IMG/VR virus record: IMGVR_UViG_3300034684_000096
Coordinates: 1 to 64,000 of that record
Length of the DNA: 64,000 nt
Strand: one strand, 5' to 3'
DNA from: a virus
The position numbers and the translations under genes are program-made. Shown piece after piece: positions 8,307 to 16,705 of the stretch. Each line of letters starts with the position of its first letter. Position 1 is the first letter of the stretch. The notes under the pieces are model-generated. The model ran no database searches and was not told the DNA's origin. It worked only from the letters and a program-made list of their open reading frames with translations.

Positions 8307-8855
8307 ATGATGTGTGGAAAAAGATTTGGGAATGGCTTAAGGAATATGGTGGCTACATTCTTGCTTTTATTGGCGGTATTGCATCCTATTTCTTCATTGA
8401 CCGTAGAGGAAACGCAAGAACTGACGAGTATATTGCAACCCTTAATGCAAGACTGGCAGAGTACGAAGACCTCGTTGAACGACTTGAGTATCACACTGGG
8501 GAACTTACAAGAAACATCAATTCTATGGAAGCAACCAGTGGAGAACTTAGAGCAGAGAACAACAAACTTAGAGATATCCTTGGGACAAGCAACCGAGATA
8601 TCTCAGAAGCAAGACACTCGCTTACAGAACTTCGAACTAGACTTGAGTCTGCTGAAGGGGACATCGACAGACTTGCAGAAATTGACAGGGAACTTGGAAA
8701 ACAATCAACAAGAATTGACGGAGGTTTCCAAAGACTTGCAGAGTTCATTGAAAAGTATGGAGCGACAGATAGCCCTATATAAAACAATAACAAAGGTGCT
8801 TATTGGTATTGTCATAGTAACAGGCACTATATCAGGAGTTTCAATATACCTATAA
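8307..8855 (+). CDS. overlapping alternative frame with signal-like start and C-terminal membrane segment
   Basis: This 182-codon frame overlaps the 8312 gene almost completely in the +1 frame. It would encode a hydrophobic start (MVATFLLLLAVLHPISSL), a coiled-coil-like middle and a convincing C-terminal membrane helix (VLIGIVIVTGTISGVSIYL) located beyond the end of the 8312 gene and just before the terminator. ATG 8307 and 8310 share the same AGGAG. A smaller product from ATG 8757 (32 residues, only the membrane helix) is also possible. Overlapping reading frames are known for spanin pairs, but heptad repeats can keep a second frame open by chance. Confidence 0.3.
   Translation: MMCGKRFGNGLRNMVATFLLLLAVLHPISSLTVEETQELTSILQPLMQDWQSTKTSLNDLSITLGNLQETSILWKQPVENLEQRTTNLEISLGQATEISQKQDTRLQNFELDLSLLKGTSTDLQKLTGNLENNQQELTEVSKDLQSSLKSMERQIALYKTITKVLIGIVIVTGTISGVSIYL
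8312..8782 (+). CDS. N-terminal membrane anchor plus long coiled coil (i-spanin-like)
   Basis: A 156-residue protein beginning at GTG 8312, seven bases after AGGAG. A short amphipathic start (WKKIWEWLKEYGG) leads to one membrane segment, YILAFIGGIASYFFI, then DRRGNARTDEY and a continuous heptad-rich coiled coil to residue 150. One N-terminal membrane helix followed by a periplasmic coiled coil is the architecture of Rz-type inner-membrane spanins, which join inner and outer membranes during lysis of diderm hosts. Codon use is natural throughout. Other coiled-coil late proteins are possible. An overlapping open frame is listed separately. Confidence 0.6.
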   Translation: MWKKIWEWLKEYGGYILAFIGGIASYFFIDRRGNARTDEYIATLNARLAEYEDLVERLEYHTGELTRNINSMEATSGELRAENNKLRDILGTSNRDISEARHSLTELRTRLESAEGDIDRLAEIDRELGKQSTRIDGGFQRLAEFIEKYGATDSPI

Positions 8856-8861
8856 AAATAA

Positions 8862-8892
8862 CCCCGGAATTAACTTCCGGGGCTTTTCTTTT
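8862..8892. terminator. bidirectional intrinsic terminator between converging operons
   Basis: Stem CCCCGGAA / TTCCGGGG with a 5-base loop, followed by CTTTTCTTTT on the plus strand and TTATTTTTA on the minus strand. It separates the late plus-strand genes from the minus-strand replication block. Confidence 0.9.
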
Positions 8893-9094
8893 ATCTAATG
8901 CCTGATATGTAATCCATATACCATTCAGACAAACTCTTTTCTTCTGATGGAGCTTCTGGAATGTCTATGGTTTCATCATCTTCCATAACTTCTGTAGTTT
9001 CCTCATCATCGTCTACAATAAAATCATCGATTCCATATACATCTTCACTCTCTTCAAAAAAATCATCGTAGGGCACTTTTACCTGCCTTCCCAT
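8891..9094 (-). CDS. small acidic hypothetical protein
   Basis: A 67-residue, strongly acidic protein (DDFIVDDDEETTEVMEDDET). Its start overlaps the end of the 9063 gene, so translation is probably coupled. No recognised domain. The acidity could mimic DNA or serve as an interaction tail, but nothing shows this directly. Confidence 0.6.
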   Translation of the reverse strand: MGRQVKVPYDDFFEESEDVYGIDDFIVDDDEETTEVMEDDETIDIPEAPSEEKSLSEWYMDYISGIR

Positions 9095-9788
9095 GAACTA
9101 CTTCATAGAATGTTTCCATATTCAGATACATAACTGGCACACCTCGCATTTCAGCCAACTTCTTTGCTGACTTCAATAACCCAGTTTCTTTACTATACAT
9201 AATAATCAATGTACTGTTTTTATCCAGTTGCCGTATCATATGGTCATAGGCGATATTCACTGCAGTTCTCCCGTTCCCCCAGTGAATTCTTTCTGGCTGG
9301 AAGGTACAATTCTTGCTATGGGCAAAGTTGCTTACCAGTGGTCCATTTGGACCCTGCATTACTGCATAATACTTCTTCTTATTAGGATATACTTTATCTC
9401 TCCATTCAGCCAATCTCAATACTAAATTAATCGTATACTTATTGTAAGCTTTCATGTCTGTAATAACCGCAATCTTTACAATATCATTTTCATTGGTAGG
9501 TGCTGGTTGTACTTTAATGCCTAGACGGTCAAAGTAGTTACTCTGGAAGAAAGTAAATCCTTTATCTTCTTCCTCTTCATCTACAGCGTCATCCAATACT
9601 TCTTTTTCGTCAACCTCTTCCTCACCCTCAATAAGCTCTTCTACAGTAGTTTCCTCTACTTCTTCAAGCAGTTCCTCATCTGGTAGTTCTACCTCAATGT
9701 CAGCCATTACTTCATCCTCTACTTTCTTTTCTACAGGTTCTACTACCTTCTTAGGTCTTCCTCTTTTCTTTCCAGTACTTGTTGCCAT
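9063..9788 (-). CDS. AT-hook, acidic linker and Rossmann-like (SLOG/DUF2493-like) domain protein
   Basis: A 241-residue protein. Residues 7-14 (KKRGRPKK) form a classic AT-hook, a minor-groove DNA-binding motif. Residues about 20-80 are an extremely acidic linker. The C-terminal 150 residues look Rossmann-like: IVKIAVITDMKAYN, then HWGNGRTAVNIAYDHMIRQL, then LIIMYSKETGLLKSAKKLAE and VPVMYLN. This arrangement (a G-x-x-x-A-x-x-x-A-x-D helix, then a hydrophobic strand and S-x-x-T-G-x-x-x-x-A-K-x-A) resembles the DUF2493/SLOG nucleotide-binding fold. It is adjacent to the replicative helicase. Function unknown; a DNA-bound nucleotide sensor is one inference. Confidence 0.5.
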   Translation of the reverse strand: MATSTGKKRGRPKKVVEPVEKKVEDEVMADIEVELPDEELLEEVEETTVEELIEGEEEVDEKEVLDDAVDEEEEDKGFTFFQSNYFDRLGIKVQPAPTNENDIVKIAVITDMKAYNKYTINLVLRLAEWRDKVYPNKKKYYAVMQGPNGPLVSNFAHSKNCTFQPERIHWGNGRTAVNIAYDHMIRQLDKNSTLIIMYSKETGLLKSAKKLAEMRGVPVMYLNMETFYEVVHGKAGKSALR

Positions 9789-9789
9789 G

Positions 9790-11205
9790 TTAATTTTCTC
9801 CTATATGTATCTTTGTTTTATCAATCCATCTACTATCCAATACCATCCTACTGATATCCAAACAGTTAAGACAAACAACTGTATCGGATTCATTGAATTG
9901 TTGGTTTCTCATAACTATTGGAGACAATCTCCAATACTTAGCCTGTTTCTCCTCATCAGTATAGTTCATTGCAAATGCTGATGTTACGGTAGCTAACTTA
10001 CGAATATCTTCTGATACCGTAGTAGCTGAATTTCCTTTCTTAAAGCTTTCCCTATTACCTTGTGATACAGTAATAATAGCACAACCTTTCTCTTGAGACA
10101 ATCCTCGTAATGATTTAAATATCTCATTCAATTTATGTCTTTCATCTAACCTACTATTTTCTGCTAATAGTAAATCAGCATAGTCTAGGATAATAACATC
10201 AAACACAATATTATGTTTTGTCTCATATTTATCCAACAGCATTCGAATATCACGTACACCCATACTATTTTGTGGTCTGGCTTCTACTACTAACCTTCCT
10301 CCCTTAGATTGCATTCTCAAATCAAAAGACTTCTCTACAATTTCTTCACCAGTAAGCAAATCTGGGGTATATTCTCTATACTCAATATCTCCCTCATTAG
10401 TGAAGTAAGGTATCATTATTGTTTTATTTCCCCTATAGTAGTTTGTTGGTTTACCGGTAAAAGAAGAGTAGTATCTATCCTTTACTTGTAATTCCAACAT
10501 TTCTAGTGATATATGAAGTACATTGAGATTAGCACCAATAGATGCCCATGTACCCATTTGTTGAAGAAGCATTGTTTTACCTGCTTTAGCCTTGGCTAAA
10601 AACATCATAAAATCACCTCTTCGTACAGGACCAGTCATTTCACCGAAATCTCCGGGTGGAGTGAATAATACTGTGTTTTCGCTCAACCCCATTATTCCTA
10701 GTTTATCTGTATCTCTGAACAAATCAATACCAGTACTTTCTTCTTTATCAAGTTTCATGTATTGAATAACTTGGTCTTCAGCACTCTCTACTTTACCACT
10801 CATTAAATCATTATTGATTCTTCCTACTAACTTCTCTAGCTTTCTACTTGAAAAGAATGTATATGCTTGGTCTAATTGGTATTCAACATTGAATGATTCA
10901 TTTGCTACGCTAGCACTTAATTCTCCAATCTTCGCCAATAGCCCTGCAATGTATGTTCTTTCTGTTTCTCCAATTTCTAACTCACTATATTCAAAAATAG
11001 TATTTAAGTTATTTGCCGGAGATTCGTTGTACCTTGTATAATAATCCTTACACCACTTTGCTACTGTTTTAGAAGCTTTACTTGAAAACAGAGAAATATC
11101 TAGTTTATCAAATATTCTTCCCATAAATTCAGAGGATACTATCATAGCCAACAATACCCTCTCTTCCCTTTTTGTATCCAGCTTCTCTACTTTTACATCA
11201 ACCAT
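9790..11205 (-). CDS. DnaB-like replicative DNA helicase
   Basis: A 471-residue protein of usual DnaB length. The N-terminal 150 residues are helical. The RecA-like motor has Walker A in FLAKAKAGKTMLLQQ and Walker B in FDVIILDYADLLL, followed by the H3/H4-type segments EIFKSLRGLSQEKGCAIITVSQGNRESFK, which are typical of DnaB. It would unwind the fork as a hexamer and works with the primase that is encoded immediately upstream (junction without gap). ATG is preceded by AATGGTTGATGT-like coupling to the primase stop. Confidence 0.88.
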   Translation of the reverse strand: MVDVKVEKLDTKREERVLLAMIVSSEFMGRIFDKLDISLFSSKASKTVAKWCKDYYTRYNESPANNLNTIFEYSELEIGETERTYIAGLLAKIGELSASVANESFNVEYQLDQAYTFFSSRKLEKLVGRINNDLMSGKVESAEDQVIQYMKLDKEESTGIDLFRDTDKLGIMGLSENTVLFTPPGDFGEMTGPVRRGDFMMFLAKAKAGKTMLLQQMGTWASIGANLNVLHISLEMLELQVKDRYYSSFTGKPTNYYRGNKTIMIPYFTNEGDIEYREYTPDLLTGEEIVEKSFDLRMQSKGGRLVVEARPQNSMGVRDIRMLLDKYETKHNIVFDVIILDYADLLLAENSRLDERHKLNEIFKSLRGLSQEKGCAIITVSQGNRESFKKGNSATTVSEDIRKLATVTSAFAMNYTDEEKQAKYWRLSPIVMRNQQFNESDTVVCLNCLDISRMVLDSRWIDKTKIHIGEN

Positions 11206-12096
11206 TTAGTATATTTTCCTTCTTAAATCATTCATCAACATAGTAGCATCATCGTTACTCAAATCATCTGGGTCACCTGATGGTAAGGTAATATTATACA
11301 CAGAACCACCACTGATATTGCTAATCATTATAGCAGCTTTCTTAGCTTTCTCTTGTGCAGGTACTTCACTATCATATAACATAAATATTCGTTTATACCT
11401 ACGCAGTAACAATAATTGTTCAGACATAAAACTTGTACCAAAAGATGCACAAACATCATACTTTCCTAATCGTAAAGCATCAAATACACCTTCCACCATA
11501 ACAACTATATCACTTGTGCAGTTATCTATATTATATAACAATGATTTATGGAATATTTTCTCCTCATCTGGGCTTGCAGTTAAGTAACGCAAATAAGCGT
11601 CTTTACTAATAGCACGCCCTTGGTATGAAACTATTTCATTATTGTACTCTATAGGAAAGTATATCCTTGAACTATCTTTCCCCGGAGGTGTTCCCTTAAC
11701 ATGGTATTCTCTTTCAATATACTCGGGGTCATATCTTCTTCCTTCTAAATATTGTTTATGATACCACTGCAGAGGATATCCCGGCACTATTACCTTTCTG
11801 TCAGGGTGCACCAATACTCTTTGTTCTTTAATAACTGTAGACGCACCATCATCATACCTATTTAATACTTCTTCTATATTTGGTAGAGAAGTAATTCTTC
11901 GCATAGTAGCAATTAAGGAATGGTTACCACATCTCCAACAAGAAAATGTATGTGCTCCATTTCTAGGTACACCTCCATGGTATGAAGTATCTCCACACCA
12001 TGGACACATAACACCTATATAATTGCTTCCTACGTTTGGACCTTCTAGTGCATAATCTACACCATAGTCATCAAAAAATGAAATATAGTCTAACAT
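11206..12096 (-). CDS. DNA primase (zinc finger and Toprim)
   Basis: A 296-residue protein. An N-terminal zinc-binding domain shows C-P-W-C-G and CWRCG (CHC2-type), and the centre GTPPGKDSSRIYFPIEY plus GRAISKDAYLRYL is the DnaG-like linker. The Toprim core is VMVEGVFDALRLGKYDVCASFGTS followed by YKRIFMLYDSE. It would make RNA primers for lagging-strand synthesis with the neighbouring DnaB-like helicase. I chose ATG 12096, which overlaps the stop of the upstream gene (TGATG), over two in-frame GTG codons upstream. Confidence 0.85.
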   Translation of the reverse strand: MLDYISFFDDYGVDYALEGPNVGSNYIGVMCPWCGDTSYHGGVPRNGAHTFSCWRCGNHSLIATMRRITSLPNIEEVLNRYDDGASTVIKEQRVLVHPDRKVIVPGYPLQWYHKQYLEGRRYDPEYIEREYHVKGTPPGKDSSRIYFPIEYNNEIVSYQGRAISKDAYLRYLTASPDEEKIFHKSLLYNIDNCTSDIVVMVEGVFDALRLGKYDVCASFGTSFMSEQLLLLRRYKRIFMLYDSEVPAQEKAKKAAIMISNISGGSVYNITLPSGDPDDLSNDDATMLMNDLRRKIY

Positions 12097-12278
12097 CACC
12101 ACTTTACCAATTGAATAAAGATGAAGAACAGGAGGCTAATTCCTGTACCTATAAAGAAGCCGAGCCACCCTTCTAATAGAATACCAGCAATAGGTATTAC
12201 TACACCGAAGAAATTCTGTGCCCACATACTAAATGCAAAGAATGCATCATTTACTACATCTACTTCATTCTCTTCCAT
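12096..12278 (-). CDS. small two-helix membrane protein
   Basis: A 60-residue protein with two hydrophobic stretches, VVIPIAGILLEGWLGFFIG and ISLLFFIFIQLV. It overlaps both its neighbours by one to three bases and is therefore probably co-translated with the primase. Function unknown. Confidence 0.6.
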   Translation of the reverse strand: MEENEVDVVNDAFFAFSMWAQNFFGVVIPIAGILLEGWLGFFIGTGISLLFFIFIQLVKW

Positions 12279-12409
12279 TAAAACCTCACTTTTTGTTCTT
12301 CAATATATAGTTCTTCGTACTCGTCTTCCAAATAACCATACTCTTCTTCAATTCGTTCCTTCTCTTCCCGAATTCTTTCTTCCGCTTCATTGTAATCCGA
12401 AAATGTCAT
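12278..12409 (-). CDS. small charged helical protein
   Basis: A 43-residue protein beginning MTFSDYNEAEERIREEKE with CAAGGAG upstream, ending at a TAA that overlaps the next ATG. It is almost wholly Glu, Arg and Tyr and should be a single helix. Not recognised. A promoter lies directly upstream at 12,433-12,461. Confidence 0.6.
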   Translation of the reverse strand: MTFSDYNEAEERIREEKERIEEEYGYLEDEYEELYIEEQKVRF

Positions 12410-12432
12410 TCTGTGTAATCTCCTTGATTATG

Positions 12433-12461
12433 AATATAGCATAAATATTAAAGATTGTCAA
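12433..12461 (-). promoter_or_regulatory. extended -10 promoter reading left into the primase-helicase genes
   Basis: TTGACA and TGCTATATT with a 17-bp spacer. The -35 box overlaps the last codons of the SNF2 helicase gene. Confidence 0.75.
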
Positions 12462-14130
12462 GTCCCTTTTCTTTCAAAATACTTTGAACTTGTCGAGTAA
12501 TATGCATAATATCTGTTTCATTGTCCATTACTGCTAAAATATCATTTTGCTTATTGACCAACATATCAATTACCTCTTCTTCAATAGTGGAAAGTAATAC
12601 AGGAAAGTATACATTAACTGTATCCCACTTACTCCCATCTCTTTCTAATCTTCCATTACATTGTTTAATAGTACTAGGCACATAAGGAAATTCAGCATAG
12701 AGAATAGTGTGTGCGACATATTGCCAGCCATCATTTCCAATACCTGCTGATTTAAATTGACCAAATAGTATTCTAATTTTAGGGTCATCAATGAAAGCAT
12801 TCTTTGCCTCATCCTTTTTCTTTCTACCAGATACTCTCCCATCGAGTTTTACTGATATTTTGGGAAACGCATTATATAAAGTATCAATCACACTATGGTG
12901 TTCAGTAAAGACAATAATTTTCTCGTCTGTGGACTTAATAAAGTCTTTGAGGAATGAGATAACAAAGTCTAATTTTGCATTAGCTGAAAACTCTTTTAGT
13001 TGCATTGCTCTTATTGCACTATTTGTAAGTTCTACATCACCTCTCGTGTACGTAGAGACGTCAGCACGGCCTTCCATAATATCGTCGTATTGTTTCTTAT
13101 CTTTCTCAGACAAATGCAGTGGGAGAACGTGAGGCACTGCTGTGGGCAGTCCTTCAATCGTTGCGTGATTCAATCTCCTGAACATTACATGTTTGGTCAG
13201 TAATGTGTATAATTCCTCTAAGTTTGAAGAACCCTTATCATCAAAATATTCTCTTTTTAACCATTTACCATTTTTCTTATAAGACATTGAAGCCATGTGT
13301 CCATTACAATATCTTAATGCAAAGTGTTTCTTATCATGCCATATATCTGGTCTCAATATATTCAATATATTAAAGAACTCAATTGGTTTGTTTTCAATTG
13401 GTGTTGCTGATAATGCTAGTATATTTGGTGTATCTTTGATAATGTATCTAATGCTATGGTTCCATAGTGTTGTTTCTTCTTTTAAATATTGGCATTCATC
13501 AAAAATTACTCCTTGAAAATGCATGTTCTTTAATTCTTCAACACCCGGACTATAATAGTATCTTTTTCCACGTTTTTCAGTATTGAGACTAAATAATTCA
13601 TAGTTAGCGATTATGACATCAGCGTCATATGCATGAATAGAATCTACTCCATCACATACTACTACTCTTTTACTATCAGTATCAAACCTAGTAAACTCTC
13701 TTTCCCATTGAGTTTTTGTAGATGCTTGGCATACAATAAGTAATGGATAATTAATCTTTGTGTATAGAAAGTAACTACTCGCGGTAATGGTTTTACCTAG
13801 CCCCACGTCATCAGCCAATAACATTCTTCCACCGTGCGCTATAGCATATTCTAATGGAGATACTTGATAGTCTCGTAAATGAGGAACTCTATACCGTTTT
13901 AATGGTCTAGTAGGATATTGCTTATTTACATAGGCATATTTATTAATAGCACCAATAGCATGAAGCTTTTTTATATTTTCATCATTGAATTGAAACTCAA
14001 CTTCAGATGTATTTCTATTATAATGCCCACCCATCTCCACAAGTTCTGCTACTTGTTCTCGTTTCTTCTTTGGACCCCTATCTTGAGGGGATATATAAAT
14101 AGTGTTATTGTCTACTCTTGTTTTATACAA
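12448..14130 (-). CDS. SNF2-family helicase
   Basis: A 560-residue superfamily 2 ATPase. Motif I is LLADDVGLGKTITA, motif II is VIFDECQYLK (DECQ in place of DEAH), motif III is LALSATPIENKPIEFFNILNIL, and motif VI lies in TIKQCNGRLERDGS, matching the SNF2 pattern Q-x-x-x-R-x-x-R. Residues about 1-95 carry a small domain ahead of the motor. Such phage enzymes are thought to remodel protein-DNA complexes during replication or recombination. It is followed at 12,433 by a new promoter for the primase-helicase genes. Confidence 0.88.
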   Translation of the reverse strand: MYKTRVDNNTIYISPQDRGPKKKREQVAELVEMGGHYNRNTSEVEFQFNDENIKKLHAIGAINKYAYVNKQYPTRPLKRYRVPHLRDYQVSPLEYAIAHGGRMLLADDVGLGKTITASSYFLYTKINYPLLIVCQASTKTQWEREFTRFDTDSKRVVVCDGVDSIHAYDADVIIANYELFSLNTEKRGKRYYYSPGVEELKNMHFQGVIFDECQYLKEETTLWNHSIRYIIKDTPNILALSATPIENKPIEFFNILNILRPDIWHDKKHFALRYCNGHMASMSYKKNGKWLKREYFDDKGSSNLEELYTLLTKHVMFRRLNHATIEGLPTAVPHVLPLHLSEKDKKQYDDIMEGRADVSTYTRGDVELTNSAIRAMQLKEFSANAKLDFVISFLKDFIKSTDEKIIVFTEHHSVIDTLYNAFPKISVKLDGRVSGRKKKDEAKNAFIDDPKIRILFGQFKSAGIGNDGWQYVAHTILYAEFPYVPSTIKQCNGRLERDGSKWDTVNVYFPVLLSTIEEEVIDMLVNKQNDILAVMDNETDIMHITRQVQSILKEKGLDNL

Positions 14131-14372
14131 TGCTTACTCCTTTCATTATCGTCATTTACAAAATTGGATGCATCTATAAGTGTTTCAAGTGCCTCTTCAC
14201 TACCAATTTGTCTTCCTTGTTTATCATATCTTCTTACATAATATGTTCCAGTCTTTTGGCTATAAGATATAGTGTAATTATATAATTCTCCAAAAGCATC
14301 ATAATGATTATAACTCGCAGTCAGTAAATGCCATGGAAGGATTTCTTTATTCAGTGAAACTTTATCATCCAT
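14112..14372 (-). CDS. hypothetical protein
   Basis: An 86-residue protein with a beta-rich centre (LYNYTISYSQKTGTYYVRRYDKQGR). It overlaps the SNF2 helicase start and the nuclease end, so the four genes form one tightly packed unit. Not recognised. Confidence 0.6.
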   Translation of the reverse strand: MDDKVSLNKEILPWHLLTASYNHYDAFGELYNYTISYSQKTGTYYVRRYDKQGRQIGSEEALETLIDASNFVNDDNERSKHCIKQE

Positions 14373-14949
14373 CTATTTCTTTCTCCTCTTCTTCACCAGT
14401 CTCTCCAATATCGTAGTAATCTTCTTTTGATAGAAAATCATCCTTATTGTACGACCATTCTCCATTGCCTCCCATACCCCAAGAGACAGCTTTTCTCAAT
14501 AAAGCATATAAAGCCCAATACTCTAATTCATAGTTCATTTGAAAAGTATATCTACTTTCATCAACAGATTTTGTAAATTTTTTACCTTTAACAATTTCTA
14601 CTGAACCATCATTGTATACATAAATTAATCCCCATTTAGGAGGAACTTCTTCTGGTTGTATAACACCTTCCGGGCAAGCATAATATCTCCACTTACCTAT
14701 ACCTTCTTTTGGTCTTTTTCTAAATGGTTTTTTAGCATCAGCTAAGAAGTCTTTATGGCTTACTTTTACTTCTATCATATATGTACCTCGTCTATCAATA
14801 GCATATACATCAGGTACTTCTTTTAATTTACTTCGCATTTCTTTGCAGATAATTCTGATTCTTCCAGAAGCCATGAAATATGCTGTAATGATATCAGCTA
14901 CTTCCTTATGGGTAAATTTACGCCCTACTTCTTTTTTCTTTCTTCCCAA
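14365..14949 (-). CDS. MmcB-like PD-(D/E)XK nuclease
   Basis: A 194-residue protein. The nuclease core is VPDVYAIDRRGTYMIEVKVS-x-x-DF-x-x-D, where D (in PDVYAID), E and K (in IEVKVS) give the PD-(D/E)XK triad. The following KWRYYACPEG ... PPKWGLIYV matches the MmcB family of DNA repair-associated nucleases. An N-terminal basic helical segment (residues 1-25) and an acidic C-terminus frame it. Its place between the helicase and the replication protein suggests a job in processing replication or recombination intermediates. Confidence 0.7.
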   Translation of the reverse strand: MGRKKKEVGRKFTHKEVADIITAYFMASGRIRIICKEMRSKLKEVPDVYAIDRRGTYMIEVKVSHKDFLADAKKPFRKRPKEGIGKWRYYACPEGVIQPEEVPPKWGLIYVYNDGSVEIVKGKKFTKSVDESRYTFQMNYELEYWALYALLRKAVSWGMGGNGEWSYNKDDFLSKEDYYDIGETGEEEEKEIDG

Positions 14950-15163
14950 CTTTAGCCTCCATTAGTCCATCCATAAATCTAGTTATCTCTTCTAAGCAAC
15001 GAGAATCATAAGTAGTATTTTCTAAAGGAAAGAATGTGTATTTTCTCCATTTAGCAAACCACTTTACTTGACCTAAACACATTGATTCATTGTACACATC
15101 AAATATATAAGTCTTTCTCCTATAATCCTCTAGTAACAGAAATGTTAAGCTTTGTTTACTCAT
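14918..15163 (-). CDS. hypothetical protein
   Basis: An 81-residue protein with ATG after AAGGAG. It has an aromatic-rich centre (GQVKWFAKWRKYTFFPLENTTYDSRCLEEI), a pattern seen in small phage replication-region proteins of unknown role. It overlaps the MmcB-like gene. Confidence 0.6.
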   Translation of the reverse strand: MSKQSLTFLLLEDYRRKTYIFDVYNESMCLGQVKWFAKWRKYTFFPLENTTYDSRCLEEITRFMDGLMEAKVGKKEKRSRA

Positions 15164-15172
15164 TCTAACTCC

Positions 15173-16540
15173 TTACATACCAATACTAAGCATTGCTTCA
15201 ATCTCTTCTTTCGTAGCTGGTTTTGCTTTAATTGCAGGTTTAGTATATTTCGTAATAAACTGCTCATATTCTGAATCTTTCATACTGATATTAAAATTGT
15301 GCTCATTACGAATCCAAGCTTTAAAGTTATCAAAGGTGTACCCATATGGGGATACTTTTCTGATATCTGGGGTACCTGCATTTTCTCTTAAATAATCAAC
15401 AAATGTTTTAAGAAATATTGTTGGATTCTCATCACCGAAATATGACCTCCATGTAGTATTCTTAGCATAGTATTGCCCATAGCTTTCCCAAATCTTTTTA
15501 TGTTCTTCTATCAGTTTAGATATCTTTACTTTAAGTGATAGTTTTTGCAAATCACTGAGTGCAAAGTCGTACTCATCCCACCATTTTGCAAAGATTTCAT
15601 AATACTTGTCTTTATAATCCTCACTTACACTCTTTTCCAACATCACTTCTCTAGTTTTTGATGGTCCTTCATCAAGGCATTTCAAAAACCATGAAAATCC
15701 ATTTGTAGGGTTCATTAACCAAGCGTTAATGGTCTTTGGTAACTTGCTTTTATCTACAGGCCATACAGATATATCATTTTTCATTACTTCAAAAGCATCC
15801 AAAGCATCATACAAACATTGTTTGTAATTACTAGCAGATAGATTTTTACTTGTTAATCCATAGGTAGTAAGGAATGTACTGTCTTTCATCCTAAACATAT
15901 TCTGTATTGCATTCAATACTGTTTTAGTTACAGCTAATGGTGTTTCATCACCTACCTCTTTTGGCAGTCTATTATTAAACAGATTCTTTTCTTGAGCATA
16001 ATAAAAAACATCTTTGACTTCTTCCCATACTTCAGGCTGAATAAAATTTTCTTTTTGACCTCGCAAAGGCTTTGCCTCCTTAGAAGAATATTTATATTCT
16101 TCTTTCTTTTCTTTTATATTATCTGTATTACTATTATATAGGGGGATTTTACCTACACCCAAAAACTCGTTACCCGATAACCGGGGATGGTCTGCAGGGT
16201 ATACGGTTAATAATGAGATTTGTTTACCTGCAAAATGACCATTTGTGTCGCGTACATTTTCTGTTTTAATAAGCTTGTCTTCTTCTAATGTACGCAGACC
16301 TTTAGGCACCCAGTCTTTACTCAAGTGGGTGTATTCAATGAGGTCTTGTGTTGTAGTATAAAAGTCTGAACCAAAACTTTGAAATGATTTCATAGTTAGT
16401 GCTACATATAAGCTTATTAAATTCCTAGATTCTACTCCTGTATGCGTTTCATATAAAATACGCATAGCATCCATTTGTTGCCAACAGAAATATGCTTGTC
16501 TTGCATCTCTCAATTGGATGTTATCATTTACTTCCTGCAA
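15173..16540 (-). CDS. winged-helix replication protein (DnaD/initiator-like)
   Basis: A 455-residue protein. Residues about 35-120 form a winged-helix domain (TTTQDLIEYTHLSKDWVPKGLRTLEEDKLIKTE) like those at the front of phage replication initiators and DnaD/DnaB-loader proteins. The remaining 300 residues are helical with aromatic patches (SYGQYYAKNTTWRSYFG) and are not recognised. It is the first gene of the minus-strand replication operon, with two promoters upstream. It starts with TTG after AAGGAGTAATAAAAA. Role in origin recognition or helicase loading is inferred. Confidence 0.6.
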   Translation of the reverse strand: MQEVNDNIQLRDARQAYFCWQQMDAMRILYETHTGVESRNLISLYVALTMKSFQSFGSDFYTTTQDLIEYTHLSKDWVPKGLRTLEEDKLIKTENVRDTNGHFAGKQISLLTVYPADHPRLSGNEFLGVGKIPLYNSNTDNIKEKKEEYKYSSKEAKPLRGQKENFIQPEVWEEVKDVFYYAQEKNLFNNRLPKEVGDETPLAVTKTVLNAIQNMFRMKDSTFLTTYGLTSKNLSASNYKQCLYDALDAFEVMKNDISVWPVDKSKLPKTINAWLMNPTNGFSWFLKCLDEGPSKTREVMLEKSVSEDYKDKYYEIFAKWWDEYDFALSDLQKLSLKVKISKLIEEHKKIWESYGQYYAKNTTWRSYFGDENPTIFLKTFVDYLRENAGTPDIRKVSPYGYTFDNFKAWIRNEHNFNISMKDSEYEQFITKYTKPAIKAKPATKEEIEAMLSIGM

Positions 16541-16573
16541 TTTTTATTACTCCTTAATCCTTCGTTCAACCAC

Positions 16574-16602
16574 AGCATATCATATAATCATGCTTTTGTC
16601 AA
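16574..16602 (-). promoter_or_regulatory. promoter 1 for the leftward replication operon
   Basis: TTGACA and TGATATGCT, spacer 17 bp, reading left towards the 16540 start. Confidence 0.75.
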
Positions 16603-16616
16603 CTGCTCGCGAGAAA

Positions 16617-16646
16617 ACTATAGCATATTTCATTTGCCACTGTCAA
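16617..16646 (-). promoter_or_regulatory. promoter 2 for the leftward replication operon
   Basis: TTGACA and TGCTATAGT, spacer 18 bp, in tandem with promoter 1 and back-to-back with the rightward thyX promoter. Confidence 0.7.
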
Positions 16647-16651
16647 GCCTA

Positions 16652-16680
16652 TTGACAAAAGTGTAGAAATATGCTAATAT
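16652..16680 (+). promoter_or_regulatory. promoter for thyX
   Basis: TTGACA at 16652-16657 and TGCTAATAT ending at 16680, spacer 17 bp. Divergent from the two leftward promoters. Confidence 0.8.
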
Positions 16681-16705
16681 AGGCTCATCTATGGAGGATA
16701 AAAGA

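Noticed and set aside
8183-8311. Upstream extension of the coiled-coil gene to ATG 8183
   Set aside because: It would overlap the 8119 gene for over 100 bases; GTG 8312 has AGGAG seven bases before it.
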